This document shows, one piece after another, positions 24,491-32,960 of a stretch of DNA of 64,000 bases; position 1 is the first letter of the stretch, and every line of letters starts with the position of its first letter. Below the pieces are notes generated by a model. That model saw only the letters and a list, made by a program, of their open reading frames with translations. It was not told where the DNA came from and searched no databases. Both the position numbers and the translations under genes were made by a program. The stretch spans positions 62,001 through 126,000 of the forward strand of contig JAXDJH010000021.1 in assembly GCA_034663635.1 (NCBI GenBank), read 5' to 3'. This DNA is from JAXDJH01 sp034663635 (GTDB lineage Bacteria; Actinomycetota; CADDZG01; WHSQ01).

Positions 24491-25563
24491 GCACCGATCC
24501 CCAAGAGTCCACTGCGCATCCGTCGCTCGAGCGCGTTCACGATCCTGATCGAAGGCAAGCTGACCGCAAGGTAGCCGATGGCCGTGAAGATCAAGAATGT
24601 GCCGTTAAACGTGTTCGCATAGCCCTGGTTACCGACCGACATCAGATCGCGTTCCCCGGTCGCCAATCCCAGAACGATCACGAGCGAAGTGTCTTTGATC
24701 AGGATCACGAATTCGTTCATCAGTGGCGGGATAACGCGCCTGATCGCCTGTGGGAGAACTGCGTATCGCATCGCTTGGAAGTAGGACATGCCGAGTCCTC
24801 GTGCAGCTTCGAGCTGACCCTTCTCGATCGACTGGATGCCAGCACGGAAGACCTCAGCGGAGTAGGCCCCCATGTTGAGACTCAGGGCGATGATCGCCGC
24901 GGTGTAGGTGGAGATGTTCAAGCCGAGACCCAAGGGGATTCCGACGCCGATGAAGATCAGCTGCCAAACCAGCGGAGTTCCCCTGAAGAAGTTGATGTAA
25001 GCCCGGGCCGGAGCCCGCACCACCGCTCGCTTCGAGATCGTGAAGACGGCAAGGACCAGGCCCAGAATGATGCCCAAGAACTCGCTCGTGAATGCGAGGA
25101 AGACGGTGTTCTTCGCTCCGTTTATGAACGCATCGATCTGAGGGATGACGGGATCGAAATTCAGATAATTGATGGCGAACTTCGAAACATCTCCGCCGCT
25201 GAACCAAAAGAGCAATGCGCCAAGGCCGATCGCCTGCATCCCCAGTACTGCCCCGGCGATGGCCTCCTCCCGGCTGACCTTTGTGGGCATCCGACTGAAC
25301 AATCCCCAACCGACCGCGGCAGCGGCGATTCCAAGCCCGATCGACCAGAGGCAAACACCGGTCATCTCGTTCGATTTGAACGCGGCGACGATGCTCTCGA
25401 CCGGCGTCAAGCCGTGACCCAGGAGAACGGCGATGGTGCCCACCGTCGCTATCAATAGAGCGAGGATGCCCAGACCGAGCGCAACCAGAGACCCGCGCGT
25501 GCTCTCTCGTTTGAACCACGCGAAGTCGCGTAGCGGCTTATCTCGTTCTTGCGCTACCGCCAC
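24487..25563 (-). CDS. Polar amino-acid ABC transporter, permease
   Basis: A 358-residue membrane protein. The C-terminal 220 residues are a HisM/GlnP-type permease with the EAA loop (EAARGLGMSYFQAMRYAVLPQA) that contacts the ATPase. The N-terminal 140 residues add about three extra hydrophobic segments, making it longer than the usual 220-240 residues; such extended forms occur in Actinomycetota. The GTG start has AGGAGG 7 nt upstream. Only one permease gene is present, so the pore is probably a homodimer. A hairpin separates it from the binding-protein gene upstream. Confidence 0.93.
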   Translation of the reverse strand: MAVAQERDKPLRDFAWFKRESTRGSLVALGLGILALLIATVGTIAVLLGHGLTPVESIVAAFKSNEMTGVCLWSIGLGIAAAAVGWGLFSRMPTKVSREEAIAGAVLGMQAIGLGALLFWFSGGDVSKFAINYLNFDPVIPQIDAFINGAKNTVFLAFTSEFLGIILGLVLAVFTISKRAVVRAPARAYINFFRGTPLVWQLIFIGVGIPLGLGLNISTYTAAIIALSLNMGAYSAEVFRAGIQSIEKGQLEAARGLGMSYFQAMRYAVLPQAIRRVIPPLMNEFVILIKDTSLVIVLGLATGERDLMSVGNQGYANTFNGTFLIFTAIGYLAVSLPSIRIVNALERRMRSGLLGIGA

Positions 25564-25587
25564 TCAATCGCCTCCTAGAAGGAGAGA

Positions 25588-25612
25588 AGCCCGCACGCAG
25601 CGCGCACGGGCT
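25588..25612 (-). other. Intercistronic hairpin between binding protein and permease
   Basis: AGCCCG / CGGGCT arms continue inward with five more pairs, including wobbles, around a GCT loop, giving an 11-bp stem. The U-tract after it is weak (TTCTCTCC). Structures here usually raise the amount of binding protein over permease. Confidence 0.6.
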
Positions 25613-25632
25613 CCCTTCGATTCTTATACGGA

Positions 25633-26538
25633 TCACTCCGAGGCGTAACTAGGAAGCTCCTGGTCTGGGAAATATTTCGTGAAGATCTCCGCGTAGGTCC
25701 CATCGGAGAACATCTCCTCAAGCGCCGAGTTGATAGCGTCCTTCAACGCCGTGTTCTCTTTGTTCACTGCGATCGCGTACTCCTCGCCCGTTTCGACCTG
25801 CTTGACGACTTGAAGATCGGGCTTGCCGTCGATCGCGTCGAGCGAAACCGGGAGATCGTTGAAGACAGCGACTACCTGTCCGGCCTCGAGCGCTTGGTAC
25901 ATGCCCGGAGCCTTGGGGAACTGAACGAGCTCGACATTGGTGAGGTTCTCCTCGGCGTAGAACGCGCCTGTCGTTGCCTGCTGTACCGCGACCCGCGCTC
26001 CATCGGGCAAATCCTCGACGCTCTTGATGTCGGGATTGGCCGACGTGTCTACCGTGAGCGACTGGAGGGACGGGTAGTACGGCGTGGTGAAGTCGACGTG
26101 GGTGAGCCTGTCGGCGACGGTCTCAGAGGCCGGCGAGCCGTCGGGCGCCGCTCCGGTAACCGCAGCGACGACGATGTCGAATTTGTTGGTCGTCTGGAGC
26201 TGAGTGAAGATCGTGTCGAAGTTCACACTCAGCCAGTCGTTGTCCTCGTTCTCGAGTCCGAGTCGCGATGCGATCTCGCGAGTGATCTCGACATCGAAGC
26301 CCGTGAGGGCACCGCTGTCGTCGTTGAACTCGAACGGGGGGTAGGGGATGTCCGAACCAACGGTAAGGCGACCCTCGGTCTTCAGCGTGAAGTTAGTCGA
26401 GTCACCACCCGGGGACTCGGATTGAGTATCGCCGCCACTGGGTGTAGGTGTCTCGTCCTTGCCGCAAGCGGCGAAGACCATCGCCAGCATTCCTAGTACG
26501 GCGATGAGCTTCACCCATCGCCTCGTCGAACCGTTCAT
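25633..26538 (-). CDS. Polar amino-acid ABC transporter, substrate-binding lipoprotein
   Basis: A 301-residue solute-binding protein of family 3. The signal peptide ends in the lipobox VFAAC with Cys25 as the lipid-attached residue, so it is tethered to the outer face of the membrane. A Ser/Gly/Pro-rich linker follows, then the binding domain with VGSDIPYPPFEF, the GFDVEITREIASRLG motif, and VADRLTHVDFTTPY, all standard for amino-acid binders. The substrate cannot be read. It is the first gene of the binding protein-permease-ATPase group, 74 bp after livF; TAATAT on the minus strand at 26582-26587 may be the -10 of its promoter. Confidence 0.94.
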   Translation of the reverse strand: MNGSTRRWVKLIAVLGMLAMVFAACGKDETPTPSGGDTQSESPGGDSTNFTLKTEGRLTVGSDIPYPPFEFNDDSGALTGFDVEITREIASRLGLENEDNDWLSVNFDTIFTQLQTTNKFDIVVAAVTGAAPDGSPASETVADRLTHVDFTTPYYPSLQSLTVDTSANPDIKSVEDLPDGARVAVQQATTGAFYAEENLTNVELVQFPKAPGMYQALEAGQVVAVFNDLPVSLDAIDGKPDLQVVKQVETGEEYAIAVNKENTALKDAINSALEEMFSDGTYAEIFTKYFPDQELPSYASE

Positions 26539-26612
26539 CGCTCCCCCGTTCTGATCTCGTGGATGCCCTGTGAGTTCGTGAATATTAAAGGTTGACGCTC
26601 AAGCGAAGCGAG

Positions 26613-27338
26613 CTACTCCTCGCCGAGGTAGGCCTTCCGGACCTGGTCGTTGCCGAGGAGCTTCTCGGCATCGTCCTCAAGGACGATCTCGCCGGTCTCG
26701 ATCACATAGCCCCGGTCGGAGCTCATCAGCGCCATCTGGGCGTTCTGCTCGATGAGAAGGATCGGCACCCCATCCTGATTGACGGTCTCGATGACCTCGA
26801 AGACCGTTTCGACGACCTGAGGGGCGAGCCCCATCGAGGGTTCGTCCAGCATGAGCAGCTTGGGATCGGCCATGAGAGCCCGGCCTATGGCGAGCATTTG
26901 CTGCTCCCCTCCCGAGAGGGTGCCACCAGCCTGGCGACGCCGCTCCTGGAGCCTGGGGAATAGCTGGAACACGCGATCTGCGCCCTGCTGAAGATCCGAG
27001 CGGCTCACCTTGCGCTGGAACGCGCCCATCTCCAGATTCTCGTAAACGCTCATGCTGGGGAAGATGCGACGGCCTTCAGGCACCTGCACGATGCCCATCG
27101 CCACGATGTCGTGACTGGGCAGCAGGCTCAGATCTTGACCCTTGAACAAGATCTTGCCGCCGGACGGCGGGTGCACCATGGAGATCGCGCGGAGGGTGGT
27201 CGTTTTTCCCGCTCCGTTACCGCCGATGAGAGTGACGATCTCGCCCTCTCCCACCCGAAGGTTGATCCCCTTTACCGCTTCGATCACGCCGTAATTGACC
27301 TTGACGTTGTCGAGCTCGAGTAGAGCGGTCTCCGCCAT
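26613..27338 (-). CDS. livF: Branched-chain amino-acid ABC transporter, ATP-binding protein LivF
   Basis: A 241-residue ATPase of the LivF branch. Walker A is GGNGAGKTT near 39, the signature LSGGEQQM near 141, and Walker B LLMLDEPS. PEGRRIFPSMSVYENLEMGA is diagnostic of LivF. It is the last of five liv genes (livK-livH-livM-livG-livF), with its start overlapping the livG stop. LivF and LivG form the ATPase heterodimer of an importer for leucine, isoleucine, valine or related compounds. Confidence 0.95.
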   Translation of the reverse strand: MAETALLELDNVKVNYGVIEAVKGINLRVGEGEIVTLIGGNGAGKTTTLRAISMVHPPSGGKILFKGQDLSLLPSHDIVAMGIVQVPEGRRIFPSMSVYENLEMGAFQRKVSRSDLQQGADRVFQLFPRLQERRRQAGGTLSGGEQQMLAIGRALMADPKLLMLDEPSMGLAPQVVETVFEVIETVNQDGVPILLIEQNAQMALMSSDRGYVIETGEIVLEDDAEKLLGNDQVRKAYLGEE

Positions 27339-28249
27339 CAGCCTCCCCTGCCTTCGTCCGACTCATCGGGGCGCTTGGCTTCGGTCATGTCGGGCAACAC
27401 ATCCTTGCGTGGCACATCCGAACCCGCTCCCGCGGTGCTTCCGGTTCGGGCCTTCCGCTTGTGGCGGCCCTCGCCGGCACCTCCGCCTGCGCCGCTTCCG
27501 AGGTAGGCCTCGATCACTCGCGGGTTCTTCTGCACCTCTTCGGGCTTACCGTCGGCGATCTTCTCGCCGTGGTCGAGAACCGCGACCCTGTCCGAGAGGC
27601 CCATGACTACTTTCATGTCGTGCTCGATGAGAAGAACGGTTACGCCGTTGTCGCGGATCTTGCGAACCAGGTCCCGCAGACCGTTCTTCTCCGCGGGGTT
27701 CATGCCGGCCGCAGGCTCGTCGAGTAGTAGCAGTTTTGGGCCGGTCCCCAGCGCGCGAGCGATCTCGAGCCGGCGCTGATCTCCATAAGCGAGGTTCTTT
27801 GCGAGTTCGTTCGCAAATCTGTCGATCCCACAGAACCGGAGTAGCTCCAAGGACTTCTCCTCGGCCGCTGCAGACTCTTTCCGGTTCGACGGGGTGCGGA
27901 AGATCGAGGAAAGCAATCCCGATGATCCTCTTGCATCGACGCCGATCATCACGTTCTCGAAAACCGACATGTTCGGAAACAGTCGGATCTGCTGGAAGGT
28001 CCTGCAGATCCCGAGGTTTGTGATGTCGTGGGCGTGTCGGCCGACGATCGACTCGCCCGCGAGCTCGATCTTGCCCTTGGTCGGAGGAAAGATCGCCGTG
28101 ATGGCGTTGAACAGGGTCGTCTTTCCGGCCCCGTTCGGGCCGATCAATCCGAAGATCTCACCTTCGTTGATCTCGATGGAGACATCCGAAAGCGCCTTCA
28201 GACCCCCGAACTGCTGGGTGACGCCATCGACGACGAGGAGTTGGGTCAT
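27338..28249 (-). CDS. livG: Branched-chain amino-acid ABC transporter, ATP-binding protein LivG
   Basis: A 303-residue ATPase of the LivG branch. Walker A is GPNGAGKTT near 37, the N-terminal QQFGGLKALSDV, RTFQQIRLFPNMSVFENV, a signature region with YGDQRRLEIARAL, Walker B LLLLDEPAAGMNP, and H-loop LIEHDMKVVMGL, all typical of LivG. The last about 50 residues are a Gly-, Lys- and Arg-rich tail beyond the normal end, of no recognisable fold. Stop and start codons overlap with livF and livM by 1 nt each. Confidence 0.94.
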   Translation of the reverse strand: MTQLLVVDGVTQQFGGLKALSDVSIEINEGEIFGLIGPNGAGKTTLFNAITAIFPPTKGKIELAGESIVGRHAHDITNLGICRTFQQIRLFPNMSVFENVMIGVDARGSSGLLSSIFRTPSNRKESAAAEEKSLELLRFCGIDRFANELAKNLAYGDQRRLEIARALGTGPKLLLLDEPAAGMNPAEKNGLRDLVRKIRDNGVTVLLIEHDMKVVMGLSDRVAVLDHGEKIADGKPEEVQKNPRVIEAYLGSGAGGGAGEGRHKRKARTGSTAGAGSDVPRKDVLPDMTEAKRPDESDEGRGG

Positions 28250-29439
28250 CAGCTCTCCCCCGGGATCCCCGGCGCGGTGCTGTCGGCTGCGATGTCTCCA
28301 CCGCTGGACAACTCAGCGCGCCTGCGAGAGGACGAGATCAGTCCGCCTGGGCGGAAGATCATCATGACCACCAAGAGGAATCCGAAGATAGCGATACGGC
28401 CCGTCTGAACGTCGAAGCCGAGGATCGTCTCGGCCCCGATGTCACGCAGTAGCTCCGGTAGCCCGAAGACGAGGGCCGCACCCAACAGCGCGCCGAGCGA
28501 GGAGCCGATACCGCCGATCACCACGGCGCAGAGCACCAGGATCGACGACAACAGCGGGAAGTTGTTGGGGCTGATGAACCCGACCTTCGTCGCAAGAGCC
28601 CACCCGGCCAGACCTGATGTCGATGCGCCGATGGCAAACGCGTAGAGCTTCATCTTCACGACGGGGATCCCCATGGCGGAAGCAGCGACTTCATCTTCTC
28701 GGATGGCCTCCCACGAACGTCCGATCCGAGAGTCTTTGATCCGTTGAACGATGAACAGCGCTATCACGATGAACACGCATAAGACGAACCAGTACTTCTG
28801 CGGATCGAGTACGCCGAACTCGACGCTCTTACCAAAGATGCTGAAATCTGGGTGCGGGATGCTGGTCACACCTCGGGAACCGTTCACGACCGAAAGGTTT
28901 CGAGCCGTTTGCCGGACGATCTCGTGGAAGCCCAGCGTCACGATCGCGAGATAGTCGCCTCGCAATCGCAGCGTAGGCGTGCCGAGGAGGAGGCCGGTGA
29001 CCATCGCGACCACGACCGCGATGGGCAGGATCAACCAGGGGTCGAGGATGGCCGGATGTGCGGTCGCATTCGATTCGGTGAACAACGCCACCGTGTAGGA
29101 CCCGATCATGAAGAAGGCGACGTAACCGAGGTCGAGCAACCCGGCGAGTCCGACCACGACGTTCAGACCGAGCGCCGCCAGCATGTAAAAGCCGGTTCGG
29201 ACGAGGACCTCATCTTTCGCCGGACCGAGCGGCAGTGCGATCGCGGCGAGCATGATGCCGGCGAATATGTAGCGCAGGATGCCGAGCTTCTGCCACCCGT
29301 AGAACACTGCGTTGATGGCGCTGAGCACGCCGTCGGGCAGCACCCGGGCGAGCCCCGGCGCGTAATCCTCGAACTGGACCTCTACACCGCGCAGACGCTT
29401 CGTGTTGAGCTTGGGAGTTTCTTTTTCGGTTTGACTCAC
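28249..29439 (-). CDS. livM: Branched-chain amino-acid ABC transporter, permease LivM
   Basis: A 396-residue polytopic membrane protein. LivM landmarks are LAGLLDLGYVAFFMIGSYT, the RGDYLAIVTLGFHEIVR loop that docks on the ATPase, and IGRSWEAIREDEVAASAMGI. About ten helices are predicted by eye. The first 75 residues are a hydrophilic N-terminal extension and one extra helix. It overlaps livH by 4 nt and livG by 1 nt, indicating coupled translation. Confidence 0.93.
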   Translation of the reverse strand: MSQTEKETPKLNTKRLRGVEVQFEDYAPGLARVLPDGVLSAINAVFYGWQKLGILRYIFAGIMLAAIALPLGPAKDEVLVRTGFYMLAALGLNVVVGLAGLLDLGYVAFFMIGSYTVALFTESNATAHPAILDPWLILPIAVVVAMVTGLLLGTPTLRLRGDYLAIVTLGFHEIVRQTARNLSVVNGSRGVTSIPHPDFSIFGKSVEFGVLDPQKYWFVLCVFIVIALFIVQRIKDSRIGRSWEAIREDEVAASAMGIPVVKMKLYAFAIGASTSGLAGWALATKVGFISPNNFPLLSSILVLCAVVIGGIGSSLGALLGAALVFGLPELLRDIGAETILGFDVQTGRIAIFGFLLVVMMIFRPGGLISSSRRRAELSSGGDIAADSTAPGIPGES

Positions 29440-30371
29440 TTAGCCAACCCCTCTCCCAAGACGCCCGTCGGACGGAAGATGAGCACGAGAACCAGAACCG
29501 AGAACGCGACCACGTTGCGCCATTCGGAGCCGATGCAGATCGTAGACAGGTTCTCGATCAAGCCGAGCAGCAGGCCCCCGAGAACCGCCCCGCGCAGGTT
29601 TCCGATGCCACCAAGAACGGCCGAGGTGAAAGCTTTGATGCCCGGGATGAAGCCGAGGTTCCAGGCGACCTTCCGGAACACAAGTGCGTAGAGGAATCCT
29701 GCGATCCCACCGAAGAAACCGCCGATGAAGAAAGTCGTCGCGACCACACGGTCGACGTTGACGCCCATCATGCGGGCCGCATCGATGTCTTCCGAGACTG
29801 CCCGGATGCTGCGGCCGGTCCTCGTGGTGCGAACGAAGCGGTCGAGGACGATGAACATGACCACAGCGCCAAGGATCAAAAGGAGACGGGGACGGTTCAG
29901 CGGCGAGCCGATCACTTCGAAGATCGGAGTCGAAGGCATGAACGAGCCGAAGTTGTGCTCGGCCGTGCCGAGCAAGAACTCCTGCTGGAACAGATAAGTG
30001 ACGAAGAAGGATGCGCCCACCGCTGCGATCAAGAACGACAGTCGAGCTGCACCGCGACGCCGAAGAGGTCTGTAAGCGAGCCGTTCCAGCGTCAGCGCCG
30101 CCCCGCCCGATGCCAACGCAGAGAACATGAGACCAACGAGCGTGAGAACGATGAGGCCGATGCCGCTGACCTCTTCAGTCCATCCGAACCACACTACGAA
30201 GAGGTAATACGCCGCGGCCGCTCCGATCATGAAGATCGAGTCGTGAGCGAAGTTGATGAGCTTGAGTACGCCGTAGACCATGGTGTACCCGAGCGCGATC
30301 AGCGCGTAGACACTTCCAAGCGTGATCCCGGTAACGATCAGGTCACCGAGAGCCGCAGTGTTGCAATTCAC
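29436..30371 (-). CDS. livH: Branched-chain amino-acid ABC transporter, permease LivH
   Basis: A 311-residue permease. The start of the family is clear in GITLGSVYALIALGYTMVYGVLKLINFAH; later come RPLRRRGAARLSFLIAAVG and the ATPase-contact loop IRAVSEDIDAARMMGVNVD. The GTG at 30371 is chosen because it gives the normal length and follows a GGGGGGAT stretch; an upstream TTG at 30431 would put the start against a strong hairpin. It lies after livK, with the hairpin between them. Confidence 0.92.
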   Translation of the reverse strand: MNCNTAALGDLIVTGITLGSVYALIALGYTMVYGVLKLINFAHDSIFMIGAAAAYYLFVVWFGWTEEVSGIGLIVLTLVGLMFSALASGGAALTLERLAYRPLRRRGAARLSFLIAAVGASFFVTYLFQQEFLLGTAEHNFGSFMPSTPIFEVIGSPLNRPRLLLILGAVVMFIVLDRFVRTTRTGRSIRAVSEDIDAARMMGVNVDRVVATTFFIGGFFGGIAGFLYALVFRKVAWNLGFIPGIKAFTSAVLGGIGNLRGAVLGGLLLGLIENLSTICIGSEWRNVVAFSVLVLVLIFRPTGVLGEGLAK

Positions 30372-30433
30372 CCCTTCGTATCCCCCCGATTGGACTGCAA
30401 AGGCGGCCAGAGTGTAGCGAAAACCTTCCAAGA

Positions 30434-30466
30434 AATGTGGGAGGGGCTTTTGGCCCCTCCCACATT
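30434..30466 (-). other. Strong intercistronic hairpin between livK and livH
   Basis: AATGTGGGAGGGGC (30434-30447) pairs perfectly with 30453-30466, a 14-bp stem with a 5-nt loop. On the minus strand only TTTCTT follows, so it may be a partial terminator or an RNA-stabilising element that lets livK be expressed above livHMGF. Confidence 0.75.
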
Positions 30467-30488
30467 GAGTTGCTTACTGCTTTAGAAG

Positions 30489-31688
30489 CTACTGACCAGC
30501 GAGCTCGCTGACGATACCCAGCTGCTCGTAAGCACCGTTCTTGACTTCGTACGCGTACACGGTCTCCGTTGCGAGTTCGCCGTTGTCATCGAACTCGAAC
30601 GACTTGGACAGGCCCTCGTACACGTTGCTGTGGAACCAGTCGATGAGACCCGCACGGATGTCCTCGACAGCGGTGTCACCGTCGAAACCACCGGCGGCGA
30701 GGGCGGCAGCGACGAGCTGAACGCCGTCGTAACCCTCGATGGAGTACGTGCTCACGGGCTCTCCGACCGAAGCCTCATAGTCCTTGGCGAACTGGTTCGC
30801 CGCGGGGTTAGCGGAGGCGACGGGGTCGTCGCACGGACAGATAACGATCGCACCCTCAGCCGCTGCCTCTTTCGGAAGCTCCGTGCCCTTGGATCCGTCG
30901 CCGGAGACGTAGACAGCATCGAAGCCTGCGTCCTTGCCCTGCTTGATGACCTGGCGGAACTCGGGCTCGTAACCACCGAAGAACAGAGCCTCGGCACCCG
31001 TCGCCTTCGCCGCAGAGATCTGCGCGGAGAAGTCGTCTTCCTCAGGGTTGATGGCGATCAGATCGCCAACCGCCGAGTCGCCGACCTTCTGACGAACGAG
31101 CTCGGCGAGAGCCTTGCCGTACTCGGAGTTGTCGTGCAGCACGACGACCGTGCTGAACTTCGCGACATCGCTGAGGTACGAAGCCGTACCGGTAGAAGAC
31201 GCCTCGTCGGTGGCGAGAAGACGGAAGAAAGGCCAACCGTTCTTCGAAAGATCGGGGTTAGTCGCCGACGGGGTGATGATCGGGATGTTCGCCTCGGCGA
31301 ACGTGTCGCCCGATGCGGCCGTCTCGCCCGAGAAGTACGGACCAACGACTGCAACAACGTCGGGGTTCTGCGCGAGCTCCTGCGCGAGCGGGGGAGCCTG
31401 GTCCTCTGAACCCTGCGTGTCCTCCGACTCGAGCTGAAGCTGGCACGGCAGATCGCCGCTCTCGTTCACGGTGTCGACACCGAACTGGATGCCTTTGAAG
31501 ATCGGCTGACCGATCGTCGCGACGTCGCCGGACAGCGCGCCCATCGTTCCAATGACCCACGTGCAATCCCCGCCTCCAGCGGGTGGGTTCGTTCCATCAG
31601 TCGGCTTGTCGTCGCCACCGCAGGCCGCGCCTACTAGTGCAACGACTGTGAGCAGCGCGGCTAGCGCCATCCACTTAGAACTCTTCAT
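30489..31688 (-). CDS. livK: Branched-chain amino-acid ABC transporter, substrate-binding lipoprotein LivK
   Basis: A 399-residue type I periplasmic-binding-fold protein (Peripla_BP_6). The signal peptide ends in lipobox LVGAAC (Cys23), then an Asp/Gly/Pro linker. The binding domain shows GALSGDVATIGQPIFKGIQFGVD, VVAVVGPYFSGET, IPIITPSATNPDL, and VVVLHDNSEYGKALAE, as in LivK and related binders. The exact ligand is not readable; branched-chain amino acids, amides or urea-type ligands are all possible for this fold. The ATG has GGGGGAG 3 nt upstream. It is the first gene of the liv operon; no clear promoter was found in the 221-bp gap upstream. Confidence 0.93.
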   Translation of the reverse strand: MKSSKWMALAALLTVVALVGAACGGDDKPTDGTNPPAGGGDCTWVIGTMGALSGDVATIGQPIFKGIQFGVDTVNESGDLPCQLQLESEDTQGSEDQAPPLAQELAQNPDVVAVVGPYFSGETAASGDTFAEANIPIITPSATNPDLSKNGWPFFRLLATDEASSTGTASYLSDVAKFSTVVVLHDNSEYGKALAELVRQKVGDSAVGDLIAINPEEDDFSAQISAAKATGAEALFFGGYEPEFRQVIKQGKDAGFDAVYVSGDGSKGTELPKEAAAEGAIVICPCDDPVASANPAANQFAKDYEASVGEPVSTYSIEGYDGVQLVAAALAAGGFDGDTAVEDIRAGLIDWFHSNVYEGLSKSFEFDDNGELATETVYAYEVKNGAYEQLGIVSELAGQ

Positions 31689-31909
31689 TCACTCCCCCTT
31701 GCTTCATCCAACAGGACCGGACTTCCTCGCAGGAGATAGGGGATTTAGCGAACGCGCTTGCTTGGCCTCCCAGCCCTGCGAGACCGACATTCTGCCCGAG
31801 CCGTCTACGGAAGTCCAGTAGTGCCTAGCTATTACCGCCTAGTTAGAGGTCTTTTCAGACCCAGGCTGGGCTGAAGAACCTTCGCGACTTACTACCCGGG
31901 TGGTAGCAG

Positions 31910-32524
31910 CTAGTTAGCGGCCGGGGGCTCTGTGCCTGCCGGGGCACCGGCCCCGCCGATGATCTCCTCCGACACGGCTCGCATCGACCGGCGTTCGTCC
32001 ATGGCTCGCTTCTGGATGTGGCGGAAGGCGTCGGCCTCGCTCATCTGTTGCCCGTCGATCAGCTTGCCCTTGGCCCGGTCGACAATCTTGCGGGTCGCGA
32101 GCTGATCGGCGAGGTCCGTAGTTTCCCGCTTCAGCGACGCCAGCTCGGCGTGCCTGACGAGAGCCAGATCGATCGCCGGCATGAGATCCGATTTCTGGAA
32201 CGGCTTCACGAGGTAGCCCATCGCCCCGGCCTCCGCTGCTCGCTGGACGAGGTCCTTCTGGGAGAAGGCGGTCAGGATCAGAACCGCCGGCCCGTTGTCC
32301 TTGCGGATCTGCTCCGCCGCCGCCAGCCCGTCGAGTCCCGGCATCTTGATATCCATGATCACGAGATCGGGGGTTTGCTCCCCCACCAGCCTGAGAGCGG
32401 CCTCGCCGTCGGCAGCCTCTCCGACCACGTTGAAGCCCTCTTCCTCGAGCATCTCCTTGAGGTCGAGCCGGATTATCGCTTCGTCCTCGGCGATGAGGAC
32501 TCTGGTTGCGGATGGATCGCTCAC
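31910..32524 (-). CDS. pdtaR: ANTAR-domain response regulator (PdtaR type)
   Basis: A 204-residue regulator with a receiver domain (about 5-120; acidic pocket EDE at 13-15, phosphoacceptor Asp58 in IMDIKMPG, Lys in YLVKPF) and a C-terminal ANTAR RNA-binding domain (about 130-190; ATRKIVDRAKGKLID, then the AFRHIQKRAMDERRSM helix). ANTAR proteins bind paired hexaloop hairpins in nascent RNA and prevent termination. The kinase partner PdtaS is not adjacent. The start is GTG, overlapping the stop of the small coiled-coil gene upstream as GTGA. A Pro/Gly-rich tail ends the protein. Confidence 0.92.
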   Translation of the reverse strand: MSDPSATRVLIAEDEAIIRLDLKEMLEEEGFNVVGEAADGEAALRLVGEQTPDLVIMDIKMPGLDGLAAAEQIRKDNGPAVLILTAFSQKDLVQRAAEAGAMGYLVKPFQKSDLMPAIDLALVRHAELASLKRETTDLADQLATRKIVDRAKGKLIDGQQMSEADAFRHIQKRAMDERRSMRAVSEEIIGGAGAPAGTEPPAAN

Positions 32525-32805
32525 GCGTTGGTCCCAAGCATCCGGTCAAGGAGCCGGTCCTGCTCTAGCTGGAGCTCGGCGATCTCTTTCGTCACTCGCT
32601 CGCGCTCTTTGACGAGGCGCTCGTGGTCGTCCCGAGCGACGCGGAATTCGCGGTCTGCTAAAGGCGTCTCGGACACGAGCATCCGGGTCTTGGCCTCCTC
32701 CAGGACGTCCATCTGAAAGAGGAGCTGCTCCTCGACGATGCGCAGCTCATCGCGCGCCTTCGTGAGGCGGTCGCCGAGCTGATGGAGGCTCTTCTGGATG
32801 TCCAT
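32521..32805 (-). CDS. Small coiled-coil protein upstream of the ANTAR regulator
   Basis: A 94-residue hydrophilic protein that is almost entirely heptad-like alpha helix (LGDRLTKARDELRIVEEQLLFQM, then ERERVTKEIAELQLEQ). No catalytic motif, signal or membrane segment is seen; the function is unknown. The ATG at 32805 is chosen because a strong promoter (TTGGCT, 17 bp, TATAGT) ends 10 nt before it. Its 4-nt overlap with the ANTAR regulator makes the two a coupled pair, and a link to that signalling pathway is likely. Confidence 0.72.
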   Translation of the reverse strand: MDIQKSLHQLGDRLTKARDELRIVEEQLLFQMDVLEEAKTRMLVSETPLADREFRVARDDHERLVKERERVTKEIAELQLEQDRLLDRMLGTNA

Positions 32806-32815
32806 GGGGCCGAGA

Positions 32816-32844
32816 ACTATAGCCCTGGAGAGGAATCGAGCCAA
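32816..32844 (-). promoter_or_regulatory. Sigma-70-type promoter of the coiled-coil/ANTAR pair
   Basis: On the minus strand: TTGGCT (32844-32839), a 17-bp spacer, TATAGT (32821-32816). The predicted transcript begins only 2-4 nt before the ATG at 32805. Confidence 0.7.
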
Positions 32845-32872
32845 TGGTTGTTTATCCTGCCAACCCACCATT

Positions 32873-32955
32873 GCCGCGGTGGCGGAAGGGGAGACGCGAT
32901 GGATTCAAAATCCATTGTCCGAAAGGGCGTGTGGGTTCAAATCCCACCCGCGGCA
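32873..32955 (+). tRNA. tRNA-Leu (anticodon CAA)
   Basis: A class II tRNA of 83 nt. The acceptor stem is GCCGCGG / CCGCGGC with discriminator A at 32955. The anticodon arm ATGGA-TTCAAAA-TCCAT places CAA at 32906-32908 (reads UUG). A long variable arm (TGTCCGAAAGGGCGT) follows, as in leucine tRNAs, then the T arm GTGGG-TTCAAAT-CCCAC. The 3' CCA is not encoded. Confidence 0.95.
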
Positions 32956-32960
32956 CTTAA

